A stretch of 64,000 bases of DNA from Erythrobasidium yunnanense (lineage: Eukaryota; Basidiomycota; Cystobasidiomycetes; Erythrobasidiales; Erythrobasidiaceae): positions 1,240,001-1,304,000 of the forward strand of contig BCJC01000004.1 of assembly GCA_001600175.1 (NCBI GenBank), in the 5' to 3' direction. Below, piece by piece: positions 12,517 through 23,941 of the stretch. The translations under genes and the position numbers were made by a program. The first letter of the stretch is position 1, and each line of letters begins with the position of its first letter. A model generated the notes under the pieces. It saw only the letters and a list, made by a program, of their open reading frames with translations. It searched no databases and was not told where the DNA came from.

Positions 12517-13038
12517 TCAATCTGCTAGTGCTCCTATCATCGGTAACAACGAGCCTGCAAAGGCGAACGCAGGTCCAGTGTATCCGATTCGATACTCGCC
12601 GATACCGCCTGCAGCGAGTTGTAGGCCTACGAGAATGAAGGCGGCTTTGTCTGGAAATCTAGACGTCAGATATAGCTATTTCGGCGGGACCTTGTCGCAA
12701 GCACGAACCAAGAACTGAAGGAATGCCTATTCAGAAAGATCATCAGCCTCGCAACTCGCAGCACCTTTGTAGCAGCTCCGCCCACCTCTGAACGACCACG
12801 TCAATTGGAGGACCGCACCGACGAGGAACCAGCTTGTATTTTGGTAGAAGCTGAGCTTGTTCTCCTTGGCTGGAGCTGTCACATCGGATAGAGGCGCGTC
12901 TGCAAGTCCGCTGGTAACCCGTCGTGCGAAGCCTAGTCTGGATACTACTATAGCAAGTGATCCAATGGCCGACAGACGAAGCAGCGAGCCAGCAAGAGGA
13001 CTGACACCGAGAGTAGCGCTGAAAATGGAGGGAGCCAT
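12517..13038 (-). CDS. Small four-helix membrane protein, unknown function
   Basis: The exons on the minus strand are 13038-12765, 12714-12691 (24 nt) and 12650-12517, giving 143 residues. I infer the model from frame continuity: the first exon alone runs into a non-conserved tail, whereas splicing a 50-nt and a 40-nt intron joins RSCYK to VLGSCLRQ and then to DKAAFILVGLQLAAGG. Four hydrophobic segments follow: about residues 19-37, 68-83, 100-116 and 123-139. I do not recognise a family. It sits convergent to F-box copy 2 and just downstream of the BTB gene on the same strand. The 40-nt intron is short for this genome, so that junction needs RNA support. Confidence 0.62.
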
Positions 13039-13226
13039 GGTCGTGAAAGCTGGATTATGTGAGTTGGCAGGAAAGTGACGAGAGGTGACTGGCTATCTTG
13101 TTGAAGATGATCTATATTGCTGATTGTACTGACACACTCAATAAACAATGCACAAAAGCTAAACAGAGGCTGCATACATCCTCGAGCCTCGAATGCAGGC
13201 CGCGAGCTGATGGACTACCGCGAGAT

Positions 13227-15673
13227 CTAGGTCTTATCCATCGAGGTCTTCTTCGCGTCATCAGCAGCACCTTTCCCCTCATCCTCTTGATCTCGCTTCC
13301 GCTTCTGAGCCGTCTCCTCCTCCTCTCGCTTGCTTTCACGAGCTGCCTTCTCCTCCTCCTCCTCCCGGTTGCGTTTCCGTGCCTCTTCCTCGTGATAGTA
13401 TACACGTCGTATCGAGTTGACCCAATCTTCAATGGCCTGCTTACATATCCTGCAATCCGTACCTATGTCTAGCCCTTCGAGGACTTGCATAAACTGCCCG
13501 TACAAGTGTACGAAGCTGGCATTTTTGTAGTCGTTTTCCTCGTCGGGTGCCTTATAAGGCACGCAGGACCAGTTCCGAAGGAAGAGGTTGACAACTTTAT
13601 ACTGGGCGGCCTGCCATGCGGGACCACACTTGAGTTTGTAGCAAGCGTATAATTCATGACTATCGTCCACATCGGGCGTGTAGCACAGAGCTTTTCCGTA
13701 TACGGCGATTGCGCAGACCCTATGATCGATATTTTCTCTCTTGATGCGTTCTTTGCCATGGGCCTTCAAAAGTTGAATGACGAGGTTCCGCAACTGAGAT
13801 GCACAAGGCATTAGCTACTCTCGCCAAGTCGTGTCAAGCTAGACTTACCACTGAGCAGGGTAGGACATTGAGGTGATGACTTGACGAAGCCATCGCTTTC
13901 AGCCAGTGCTGGGCACCTATGTTCTTCTGCAGACAAGTTGCGACCAGTACTTGCATAACATCATCTATTTTCTGGATAGCATATTGCATCAGGGAGGTGA
14001 GACTCCCCAGAGGCGGGCCACGATAGTCTGGAGACAAGAGCTGCAAGCTGCACAAATGCTGTAAGTTAGATATAGCTAATTTGGAGATTAAAGAGGACAT
14101 TCTTACCGCAGTAAGCCTCTGACCTTGTCCGCGTGGGAGTCGAATCCTAACTCCTTCAATGCAACATAAGCCAGTGCATGTTCTTTAACACCTGCAGCCG
14201 CTGGGCGAGGCACCCTTGGTATGCTCGATTCCCCGAGCTCTTCGCTGTACAGAGCGTGAAATGCAGCATTGAGAGCTGCTGGAGATTGCTCCTTCTCGAT
14301 GACCTGTTCTTTGCCTGCCTGGGCATCGGCGAGGTTTTCGCTTCCTATCAGGTTCCTGATGACCGCAGAGGCCAGAGCCAGCTTCTTGTGCATGCGATAT
14401 CGTGTGCGACGGCCTTCACTACACGGAGCCGAGAGAATGCGGATGGTCGCGTCTGGTAGATTAAAGAGGCGAGAGTCCGAGATAGTCGGGGTATCGCGAT
14501 TGACCGTATTAGCATGCGGAGCCACGGGTGGCACCGCTGTACTTGGCTTAACCTCTGTATCTTTCTTCCGAGGATATTTGCTACGCACGAACGCCGTAGC
14601 GCGTTTGATAGTCCTTTGACATTCTTCGCAATCGTCGAGTTCCTCTTCATCAAGCTCCAGCAAAGGCTCCAAGACTGTGTCCCTCTCTTTGCCTTCGCCC
14701 TGATCAAATCTAAATTCATTCTCCCATAAGCCCCGGTCCCATAGGCGATACATGACCTGAGGAATTGCCGCGTGCCAGGCTGGATATGTCACGCCCACCC
14801 AGCAGGCCATCATCTCATGCGATGGACTGGGACTTATAGTGCGACCAAGAACCTTGATAAAGTCGTGCACGGCGGTAATCTTGCGCTGCGCCACTTGTGT
14901 CTCGCCCTGACGCTCCAGGAGTGTTTCGCTAAGCCGCGCCATCATCTCTTTGTACTGACGTTGCTGTCGGATCAGCTACAGCGTACTCAAGGAATGCGAA
15001 GGTAACATACTACGTCGACTGCTACGAGCGAGGCATCCATCGACGCGAATTCGTCGTATGAATCGGGCTCGGAGGTCCAGTCCCAATCGCCACACGTGTA
15101 GAGATCTTGTAACCCGTCGCTCATGAACTTGATAAGCTGGGATTGAATGCCTCTATGATCGAGTTGCGATAATTTGGGAAGTAACTCAGCGATCTTGTCG
15201 AGATTGAATTCGTAAGAATGTTCCCGTTCTTTCAGGTTTGCACTGTGCTTGCGATGATTAGCAGGAACTACATATAGAGACAAGATGGCTCACCAAAGAG
15301 CAGCTTTAACTTCTTCCGAATGTGCTCTCCACTGAAACTTGTCGAGGATGCATGCCAGATCTGCCATATCAAACGGGTCCATCTTCTCATAGGTCTGAAT
15401 ATCGACACCGTAGCCTTGCTGGCCTTCGTAAACCTTCTTGAACATGTTTTCGAGATCCGACGCATGGTCCTGAAGTTCGACAAACGAACGGCCTGCAGTG
15501 TCTGCTGGCTGTATTGGCTCTCCTAACGCGAGCATATCATTGAAGACTGGTGACTGCTGCAAGACGCGTTTATGCACTTTGAATCGCCATCGAGTGCCGT
15601 CTTCTTCGCTCGACAGAACATGGATATCACTGTCTTCAAAGCAGAAGGTCTCATCATCTTCAATGCTGGTCAT
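13227..15673 (-). CDS. Tandem BTB-domain protein with two internally duplicated units
   Basis: The exons on the minus strand are 15673-15294, 15242-15011, 14954-14107, 14047-13849 and 13793-13227, giving 741 residues. Unit 1 begins with a BTB domain (CFEDSDIHVLS, FKVHKRVLQQSPVF, a MFKKVYEG helix and SEEVKAAL). It then has a helical region with PAWHAAIPQVMYRLWDRG and ends at CEECQRTIKRATAFVRSKY. Unit 2 repeats the order: FNLPDATIRILS, YRMHKKLALASAVI, FHALYSEELG, HADKVRGLLR, then PAWQAAQYKVVNLFLRN and CRICKQAIEDWVNSIRRVYY. It ends in a long Lys/Glu-rich charged tail. BTB proteins dimerise and often recruit CUL3 ligases. The paired CxxC motifs suggest metal or redox function, but this is inference. 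The decayed locus at 2.8 kb is related to unit 1. Confidence 0.82.
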
Positions 15674-15925
15674 CGTCAGCCGTAGCTATTACGTATGAGA
15701 GTGGGAGCAGAGAAAGGCTGGAGCAGCGTGTCGCGAGAAATCTTCATCGAGGTTGGCGAAAGAGATACTCTCACAACCGGTCGAGAGCACCGCAAAATAC
15801 ACGACACGCAAAGAGAAGTTCTGCAGTACGTATAGCTAAACGAAGACGTTTTCGTTGCATAGCGAATATGTTTCAAGGGTAAGAATCCAAAGACCCGACA
15901 TTTGCGTATTGCGGCACAAGCGCAA

Positions 15926-17924
15926 TCACCAATGATACGCCTCCGATCTATAATACACCTCTGTCAAGCTACTCTTACCAGTCATGATCTCCCATTGAAG
16001 AGAACACACTTCAGCCGCTACATCGCTCATGAACCGCTGCGGCCCGCACGCTACTATAGCCAAGCGCGAATGGCATAGCTCTTGAGCTTCCCTGCGGATG
16101 GTCTGCCTGACATCTGGTCGCCTGCGATGCACGTCTGTAGATGATGAAGCGCCTGCCGTGACATGACGTTCGATGAGCATGCCCGCAGGTCCGGATCCCT
16201 CTTTCTCCATCTCGTTCTTCTCAGCAGCGACTGATAAAGCTGCTTCGAGATAGGCTTCCAGCTGATGCTCATAAGAGCAGGTCGCGACAAGATGCAGCTG
16301 ACTTGGCTCATGATTGCACAGAATGACTTCTTGCAGGACGCCCGCTATATATGTAAGACCGGATCCAGCGCCTAGGAAGAGGATTCGATCATATTGTGCC
16401 AACGAAGGCATTGATCTACCATATGGACCATCGAGCCATACATTGACAGTGAGAGTCTCCTTCTCCTGCACGCTAGCGAGCAATGCCAAGCGTCCCAGCT
16501 CTCCATTGCCGACTTTGGCCAGAGCGACCATATCGCTGTTTCCTCTTGATGAGGTAGTAACGGCAGTAAGTGGATGAGATTGTGCGCCGGTGATCCAGTC
16601 GAGACCAGTGAAGCGGACGAAGAAATGCTGTCCGGCCTGCCATCTCAACTGTGATTGCGGTACACGTATCTCCAGCAAATTTTCCGCGACTACGCGTAGG
16701 TGTGCATAGCCTGATGAGGGCGACTTGAGCAGTGTGCGGCGATTCTTGGCTATGAGCACGATACGCGCTGCCACGGATGGTACGTAGAAAGCTGCTAGGG
16801 CGTAGAAGTAGTCCCACGCAGTGAGGGTCCATCCGCAGTGGAGGAAGGAAAAAACAACAAAAACCGCAGCTACGAGTCGATGAGTAAGCTTAAAGAACTC
16901 GTAGAATTTATTGCGGATAGGAGCCAGCGACATGAGAGTGAGCCAGATCTGTGGAACAAGCATCGCGACGCCCGTCCAGTAGAAGAAATTTGTGTTCCAG
17001 TCCATGGACAGCATGCCGGTTGATATGTCGTAGTGAATAAAGACGGAAGCGTGGATGAGGCCGAGAAGAAGCATGAAGAAGGCTGCCCATCGATGATACA
17101 CTTGCAGCTGTTCATGCGAGCAGTCCAGTAGCAAGGCAATGGAATTGCGTTTCGACGCGAGTAGTCTGTTGACAGCGATCTTAGCTAACGAGGTTTGTTG
17201 CTCGGGGGCACATAATTTGGCTTACATTTGAAACGGCAGAACAGCGACGGCCATCCATCCTGTACGGGTAGCCAGAGGCGGTGAGTGTGCCCACTCAAGG
17301 CCAGGCCAGTAGTACATTCCCGGAGCCAGAGTCATGACTGTCGTATACGCATTTTATCAGACGGCTTCCGCTAAACTGGCATAAAACGCCAACTTACGAA
17401 GGAAGAACAGACCAAAGATGGACAGGACGATGCAGTTGCCAATGACTATGTTTGACCATCCTGGAATGGACACGCCGCGGACCGCCATCCATCTAAACAA
17501 GGCAACTGTTTTCTTCCATCTCGCAACGGTCTGAGGTGCTCGTCTTGGAAATCACAGTGGGAACATCAGCAAGAGAATGTACAAGTTGACAGTTACAGGA
17601 AACAGCAGCCCAGCCCACCCCTTCTTGGTCGCCCAGCGCCAGTAGAGACGGACGACAGCGGCCAGCGCGAGTAGGATGCAGATAACATACACAGTTCCTC
17701 TTGCATAAACATAGTCTGCAGTATACTAATCACACGTATCAACCAGTGATTCAGCCATTGCCAGACTAGACGATTGGAACTGGATAGCAACACACCCAGT
17801 TCAGGAAGTGCCGCTGCTTGATCTGGCAGACTTGTTCAGCTGTGAAACCAGGTTGTGCTTTGCAATTCTCGGCTGGAAAGGTATGGTTGTTGGAAGGCAC
17901 AGACACATCGATAGGAGGGATCAT
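15926..17924 (-). CDS. Ferric/cupric reductase, transmembrane flavocytochrome b type
   Basis: The exons on the minus strand are 17924-17796, 17725-17597, 17530-17398, 17337-17226 and 17165-15926, giving 580 residues. The membrane part has the two paired heme-ligand histidine helices (VYHRW...GLIHASVFIHYD and LTHRLVAAVFVVFSFLH). The cytoplasmic part has the FAD-binding HPLT variant of HPFT, an NADPH-binding glycine motif (GAGSGLTYIAGV), and CGPQRFMSD near the end. It is expected to reduce ferric or cupric ions at the plasma membrane before uptake. The N-terminus is extracellular-looking without a clear signal peptide. No iron permease or multicopper oxidase lies beside it, so it is not in a reductive uptake cluster here. 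Confidence 0.9.
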
Positions 17925-18252
17925 CGCTCCAGGTCGGATCAGGTCAGGTCAGGTCGAGCTGTGCCGGGAAGGGAAGCAGAAGTGAGGTGTCAACACTGAC
18001 TGTCCAGGATGATATGAGAGCAGAGAAGGTAAGGTAGAGAGGTAGGCAGCGTATCACGGTCGAGGTTGTTCTTCTATTTTCAGCGTGTCCTCTTCGCTGA
18101 TAGCCTGTTCCCGGAGGCGACGACGCTTAAGAGCGGGCGCGGAGCCTGCGAAAGTGTCGAGCTTCATGCGCTTTAGGTGTGGTGTGGTAGTAGTAGTATT
18201 TGCAACAACAGTGGTCACAAGTCATCGCCAGTAGACGGTATACATGCTGAGA
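17925..18252. promoter_or_regulatory. Promoter region of the ferric reductase gene
   Basis: This stretch lies upstream of the reductase start and downstream of the centrin stop. It contains a short direct repeat of AGGTC units at about 17936-17955. Scattered GATA cores are present but none is a clear iron-repressor site. Confidence 0.35.
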
Positions 18253-19026
18253 CTAGATGTCGTCTGTCATTATCGCGATCTGGAAGAGCCAGTCAGCGTG
18301 ATGCGATATAGTAGAAGTCGGCGTAGTGATTCTCACAAACTCTGCTTCGCTGATCTCTCCATCCTGATCCAAGTCAAACTCGTCAATCATGGCTTGTCTG
18401 CGGGAGGAAAGACGCGTTAATGGAGCTTGAAATGTAAGTATCTGGGACTCACAGCTCCTCATCGTCCAAGTTCTCTCCCAACTCTTTAGCTACGCGTTTC
18501 AAGTTCCTTAGGGATATCCTTCCTGATCCATCATCGTCAAACAGTCTGAATGCCCGTCGTATCTCGTCCAATGGATCTCGCGCCAGAATCTTCTCGGTGA
18601 CTGGGAACAACACACAATTAGATGATAGATATAGAACATGGATGATGGCTGCCACTTGCCCACTTTGTTGAAATCGTCAAAGCTCATCACGCCCGTCCCT
18701 TGTCTGTCGTGGTCGCGTAGTAGTTTGAGTACTTCTGCCTTCTTCATGTCGAATCCCAGTGCGCGTAGTGCGACTTTGAGCTCGTGAAAGCCTACGCTCC
18801 CATCCTTGTCCGTATCCTGCGCGCATAGTCAATCTTGCATACTTTCTACGTTGATGATGTTCGCCCGCACAAACAGGTCAAACGCTTCCCTTATCTCCTG
18901 CTTCTGCTCATCGCTGATGTCTGCCCTCTCCCGCTGCTCCCTGTCCCCAGCTCCTCGTTGATTGCTCGTCGTCGCTGTCCGCCGTCCTCCTCCAGTCTTT
19001 GCCTTTCCCGCGACATAGAAGGACAT
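18253..19026 (-). CDS. CDC31: Centrin (Cdc31), EF-hand protein of the spindle pole body
   Basis: The exons on the minus strand are 19026-18871, 18816-18660, 18600-18453, 18397-18337 and 18279-18253, giving 182 residues. Hallmark centrin strings are present: [78 protein letters not shown] and the terminal IMTDDI. EF loops 1, 3 and 4 look calcium-competent; loop 2 ([12 protein letters not shown]) is also near consensus. The N-terminal 35 residues are basic and variable, as usual. Intron 2 has a GC donor (GCAAGT) and AG acceptor; only this choice gives FNKVVTEKIL. The gene is divergent from the PPR gene with 114 bp between starts. Confidence 0.95.
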
Positions 19027-19140
19027 CCTGTACTATCTCGCTACTATCTGTTGGAACAGTCGTGGAATGTAACGTTGTCTTTCTTGTTTCTTCGGTTATC
19101 GCAAGGTCATCCTGCTCTTGCTTTGACCACAAAGTCGTAT
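19027..19140. promoter_or_regulatory. Short bidirectional promoter between centrin and PPR genes
   Basis: Only 114 bp separate the two divergent start codons, so both transcripts must start within it or very near. No TATA box is evident. Confidence 0.5.
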
Positions 19141-21832
19141 ATGCTTGTAGCGCGCTCGGCTGTAGGAAGAGCCTGCAGGCCATTCAGAAGCAGACGCAAC
19201 AATAACAGCAGTAACAATGCTTCAGTCCAAGCAAGCTGGTCGAGAAGCGCCAGCGAAATTGCGGTCATTGATAGGAAGGGCAAAGCAAGGCAGATAGACG
19301 AGGAGGATGCACAGGAGGTATGCCTTGTAGCTATACAGTAGTGTGATGAAGGCTGACGCCCGCCAGCTCCAGGAACAGCCATCGAAAGAGCCGCTTCGAC
19401 TGGATCTCAATGCTCCATCTACCTCGAAGCTACCGCCTACCATAAATGCTTCATCTTCCTTCTCTTCCTCTTCTCCTCCTCCTGAAGTTATGCAGCGCAC
19501 CATATCCATCCGCGAGCTTGCAAGTGCATGCCGGCGAACCGACTCTAGCAGAGCCTGGCACATATTCTCAGCCCTTACACCAGAGTATCGCAGAGACCTT
19601 CCCTCAAGCGTGCTCCACGAGCTTCTGCATCACCAATTTCGATACTCCCAGCACAGAGACAGGCGGAAAGACATAGAAGAAGGACTAGAGGATGAGAGCG
19701 CTAGAGACTGCTGGCGGAGAGCAGGCACCATCCTACTTTACATGAAAGATATAACTCCAGAAATCAAAGATACAATCCGGACTATCGCCAGGAAAGCGCT
19801 CGAGGAGATCCAGGCTTCTGCAGAACTAGCAATGGAAAGGTATACGCAGCCTGGACAGAGACTCATCCAGACGGCTACTGGTACATATCGAGCTAGATCT
19901 CTCCTTCTGGCGCACCAGCGTTTTTGCGGATCCCAATCTATCGAGATCTATCAGAAACTCCTTATTTTTGGCATTTCAGTCGATCAAGAGCTATACGACC
20001 TCATCACTCACTTAGGCGACTATATACCACGCCATGAATCGATACCATTTCCCATTTTACGAAGAGCAGCTCAGTCCATCCTCCCTCTACGCTCGGTAGA
20101 GGATGGACATAAGCGACAGAGATACTGGCCGCCTAAAGCTACGAATGATCTAAGCGAGGAGGAGGCGCTCTTGAGAAAGACGATCTTGACGGGCGCGAAT
20201 GCGAAGCAATTATTCAAGCTGGCTCTAGAGACGAGGGACTACTTACTCGCTCAGTACCTGTATAAATACCTCAGGCCTTCTTCTGTCCTCACACCATCTG
20301 CTTCTCCCTCATCTGCAACATCATCTGCATCACCATCACAAGAAAGTATGCCTTCAGTCCGCCGGCGCGCTAAACGAGGTGATAACCGCTTTCTCTGGAC
20401 CTCCGACGATACACCATATTTCATCTCCCTCTTTCGCTCCTTAGCACACGACGCCTTGCATTTCCGGCATTTCAGGTCAAGCAAAGAACGTCTCGCTTCC
20501 CTATCTAGCTGTAGCACGCTCTACGAGCACTGGATGAAAGATTTCAATCCCACACCTGGTGTCTTGAAAATGGAGATTGCAGAAGTAGCACTGGCGCAAA
20601 TCGTACATGAATACGCGGAGAAGATGTGGAGTCTGTTGTTGAAGGACCAAAGCTTCATGTTTGAGATAAGCCAGCTTGAGATGGTAGTAGGCAAGTTGAA
20701 GAGCTGGAATAATGAAGATGCACGACAGAAGACATATATCGTCGCTAAGAAACTCCTAAGCCCAAGATCGAGATACTCTCCCTTGATCTCGCAGAGACTG
20801 TATATTCTGCTACTGGAAACGTTCGCGAAGGTAGACCTACCGGAAGCATCATCGGTGGAGGATGGAGCTAGCTCGTTGAAAGAGGCTACCAAACCTTTTG
20901 AGGAAGTCTGGGCGCACATGGTTAAGCATGGCCAGCCGGATCTGCAAGCATATAATGTCAATCTCCAGCTCAGAGCGAGAACAAAGGAATACGGTGCTTC
21001 CATCAAGCTCTGGGAGAATATGCTTCAATCGGATTCCACTCCTGATCGGATGGCGTATAATTACGTTCTAAAGGCGTACCTCGGGAAAGGGGACCCTGAA
21101 GGCGCGCAAGCACTGGTTGAGCAGGCAGCATCGCAGGGTATAGTGCTGAAGGAGCAAGAAGGGGTAACGGGCGTGGAACAGGCGAACGAAGCTTGCCGAC
21201 CTGAACAAGCGGAGAGCACGATTCTGATCACAGCGGCATTGCACGAACCTGGCACTGAAAGTTGCAAAGAACACAGTTCAGGGATGGGGTTTCGCATAGC
21301 AGCTGCTCCTGCGGAAGAGGTTGTTAAGGCCAAGACCGAGCAGCATGTGGCCGAAAATGAGATGGACAAGCCATTCCTCGCTGCCTTCTTCACTTCGAAT
21401 GATTGTTCGCCGCCTGAAGATGCGCCTGTAACCAACACAGCTGCCATGAACCCAGAACCTGCCGATCTGTGCGATTCTACCGATACCGAGGAAGAATCAA
21501 CTTTTCTCGCACCTGCATTAGCCTTCAATCGTTCTCCTACCATTTCATTCCCTTCTTTCAGCTTATCACAGGCTTCTCCTCCATCCAAGCTGTCAGAATC
21601 CTCCATCTTCGCCTCTTCTGCTAGATCGCCCTCCTCTGGCTCTCGGAACTACCACCCAGCAAATACATGGGAAGCCATGCTTGAACTCGCACAAGCTGCA
21701 CGAGAACAATTGGATCATTATGCGTGTAGAGAACAGGCACTACAACTTGCTGACAATCGGCTACGGCTGGAGAGAGCAGATATGGGAAGATGGAGTGGTT
21801 GGAAGGAGCATCATGCTACTCCATGGTACTAG
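19141..21832 (+). CDS. Large PPR-like mitochondrial protein
   Basis: The exons are 19141-19317 and 19367-21832, giving 880 residues. The first exon encodes an Arg/Ser-rich, acid-free start (MLVARSAVGRACRPFRSRR) typical of a mitochondrial presequence and joins by a 49-nt intron to the long second exon. A clear pentatricopeptide-like pair lies around residues 590-660 (LQAYNVNLQLRARTKEYGAS; DRMAYNYVLKAYLGKGDPEG). Earlier helical repeats are weaker (SIEIYQKLLIFGISVDQELY). The last 200 residues are low-complexity and acidic. PPR proteins bind organellar RNA, so a role in mitochondrial RNA processing or translation is likely. The exact orthologue is not recognised. A start within exon 2 at 19343 is possible but would lose the presequence. 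Confidence 0.75.
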
Positions 21833-21971
21833 TGCATCACAGCTGTTTAGCAAGAGGAAAGCATTTCGAGCAGTCCTTGAACGTCTTGCAAGCTGCACCG
21901 CCCATACTTGGCGATAGGATGGACTTGTCAAGCAAGTCTCGTTATCTGACTCGCTGCGACGCAACGCTACC

Positions 21972-22751
21972 ATGGCGAAGGGTCGCAAGACACAGAACTT
22001 CATCAGATGGATGCACGGCAAACCTATGGTACCGCGCTCAGACGACGACGACGACTCAGACGTGGCCAGCGTAAAGTCGACCAAGTCTACTAAGTCCAAG
22101 GCCAAAGCCAAACCTAAGGCTGCAGCCAAGTCTCGTAGAAACAGGAAGCACGAATACCGGCAGAACTATCCGGATCCTCGTCCTCGTATGAAGGAGCGCT
22201 ACTCATGGGACGAGGACTGGCACAGGGGCGAAGAGTATCGCTACAAGAGACGCATACCAGTCTTGGCCTCGCGCTCAATCGGCTCTACACCTAATGTGGA
22301 AGCTCGCTACATCAGACCGGCCAGCCTTGAGCGTATGATGCACCCGCGAGTCCCTCGAGACTTCTGGCGAGACGGAGTCATGATAGGGCCTGTTCCCAAA
22401 TCTGACTCTGACAATGACTCGGGCTATGGCTCAAACGGCGACGACGACGACGACGATCGGATCATGTTCTACGATTCTAGAAGGGACCAGATCTCTCCTC
22501 CCTTGCGCCGCGGACGAATCGTCGTCGACCCGAATCCACACTTTCACGTACGATGGCAGAAAATCAAGACTCCCCGATCTCGCGTTGTGCATGAATTGCG
22601 TGTCATAAATGGCTTCCGAGATGGTGTATTCAGGATATGGCCGCAAGGCAGCTCTAAAGAGGCAGGCAGGTTCTACAAGAAGGAATATGATGAGTATCGC
22701 GACTACCTCGAGGAGTCCACCATCACTTCTGAGGAGAAGAAGAAAGAATGA
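21972..22751 (+). CDS. Basic, low-complexity hypothetical protein
   Basis: This is a single-exon reading frame of 259 residues. A Lys/Ser/Ala-rich basic block (residues about 36-60, KSTKSTKSKAKAKPKAAAK) follows an Asp run (residues 23-27). A second Asp run occurs near residue 156. The C-terminal third (HVRWQKIKTPRSRVVHEL to FRIWPQ) looks folded. Nuclear localisation is plausible from the basic clusters. I recognise no family. Good codon use and an isolated start in a 140-bp gap after the PPR gene support it as real. Confidence 0.6.
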   Translation: MAKGRKTQNFIRWMHGKPMVPRSDDDDDSDVASVKSTKSTKSKAKAKPKAAAKSRRNRKHEYRQNYPDPRPRMKERYSWDEDWHRGEEYRYKRRIPVLASRSIGSTPNVEARYIRPASLERMMHPRVPRDFWRDGVMIGPVPKSDSDNDSGYGSNGDDDDDDRIMFYDSRRDQISPPLRRGRIVVDPNPHFHVRWQKIKTPRSRVVHELRVINGFRDGVFRIWPQGSSKEAGRFYKKEYDEYRDYLEESTITSEEKKKE

Positions 22752-23096
22752 ATAGCCAGTAGACCTTTTCAGCGGCGGCGATAGAGTCGTACGTAAGCAC
22801 AACTAGTAGATGACAATGTGCTTTATATGGCACCCGCACTCCTAGCAATGCAAGGCGTTTTCGAGATCGCTCATCGTTGATGCCATAGTCAGCGGAAAGC
22901 TAAATCTGCGCTGGTCAGTCGCACTCGGAAGCATGCGATTATGCTCCCCATCTGTTGCAGGTAAGATGCGAGTCTGAGTGCGCTGCCGCTGCATTGGCTT
23001 GCCTAATTCATGCAGACTGTATATGCTTGATCATTTTGCTACATGAAGATATATGTTCGCATCTTGCGTTCGGGTTCTACACCCAATCCCTGTTAG
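22752..23096. other. Convergent intergenic region
   Basis: This stretch holds the 3' ends of the two flanking hypothetical genes. I see no further gene. Confidence 0.5.
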
Positions 23097-23623
23097 TTAT
23101 TCTAACTGTTCCCAGTATCAAACTGTTTTGAGCAAGTAGTCGGCCGATTTGTCCAAACCGATGAGAGGAAGACACGACATACCTCGATTCCTTCCAGACC
23201 CTTCATCTTAACCTGCATCGATCCTTTAACTTCTCCTTCTCCATCTCCTCTATCTGCATCCTGTTCGAATGGCTGCATCTCATCTACGCCTATCGCGCCG
23301 CGGAGGTTCTCATCCTTCATCTGCAAGCGCTCTTCCCGCTGCGCATCGGTTCGCAAGCCGTCTATACCGTTGTCTACGACTTTCTGCAAGCTTGCATCGT
23401 TGTACATCAGGGCATCGCGAAGGCCAGGGTTGTCTTTGCGGAATGCGAGGCCAAACTGACGCACGTCCTGGAATCGCAGCATCTTCAGCGAGCAGAAGGA
23501 TTGCAGAGAAAGGAGACGCACGCTTCGAAAGGTAGCTGAAGTATCATTGTCGTATTTGGCCAGAAGAAGCTGGACAAGCTGTCCTCCCAGGACTAGTGCA
23601 CGCGTCAGGAAGGATGAAAGCAT
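23097..23623 (-). CDS. Hypothetical protein of about 149 residues
   Basis: The exons on the minus strand are 23623-23183 and 23105-23097. The last exon is only 9 nt (Leu-Glu-stop) after a 77-nt intron whose donor, GTATGT, follows GLEGIE. Without splicing the frame would add an unrelated Cys/Trp/Arg tail. The N-terminus is hydrophobic (SSFLTRALVLGGQLVQLLLAKY). The middle has DVRQFGLAFRKDNPGLRDAL and a helical stretch. The end is acidic. I do not recognise the family. It is divergent from the Ark-type kinase gene. Confidence 0.5.
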
Positions 23624-23941
23624 AGTCTTTAGAGCAGTGTCGTACGCTCAGCTCTTGAAGCCTCTCCTCCGCCAGATGCGAACGATTCGATGAGGTAATG
23701 TCCTAGTGAAAGCACGGCATATCAGGTCAGGATGGCTTCTTCCATAGGTGTTTCAAGCATAGGTTCATTGTGGAAAGCATGTACGTGATTTCTCGAGGAT
23801 GTCTTGGTCTGCCATTGTCTTCGATGAATCGATAGGAGCACAAGCTTGCATCTCGTCCTATCTGGACATCATCTACTGGATTCACGCTTCGCATTAAAGT
23901 ACTAATTTATCCTTTGAAGTCATAAGAACTCCCTGCTCGCC
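23624..23941. promoter_or_regulatory. Divergent promoter region of the kinase gene
   Basis: There are 318 bp between divergent start codons. No specific motif can be supported. Confidence 0.35.

Noticed and set aside
12186-12638. 150-codon plus-strand frame after F-box copy 2
   Set aside because: It begins inside the F-box gene in another frame and overlaps the spliced four-helix gene on the other strand.
17925-18252. GATA cores as iron-repressor sites before the ferric reductase
   Set aside because: Only isolated four-base cores with no full repressor consensus; expected by chance.
21061-21606. 181-codon antisense frame over the PPR gene
   Set aside because: It lies opposite a well-supported exon, has biased Ser/Ala composition and no family signal.
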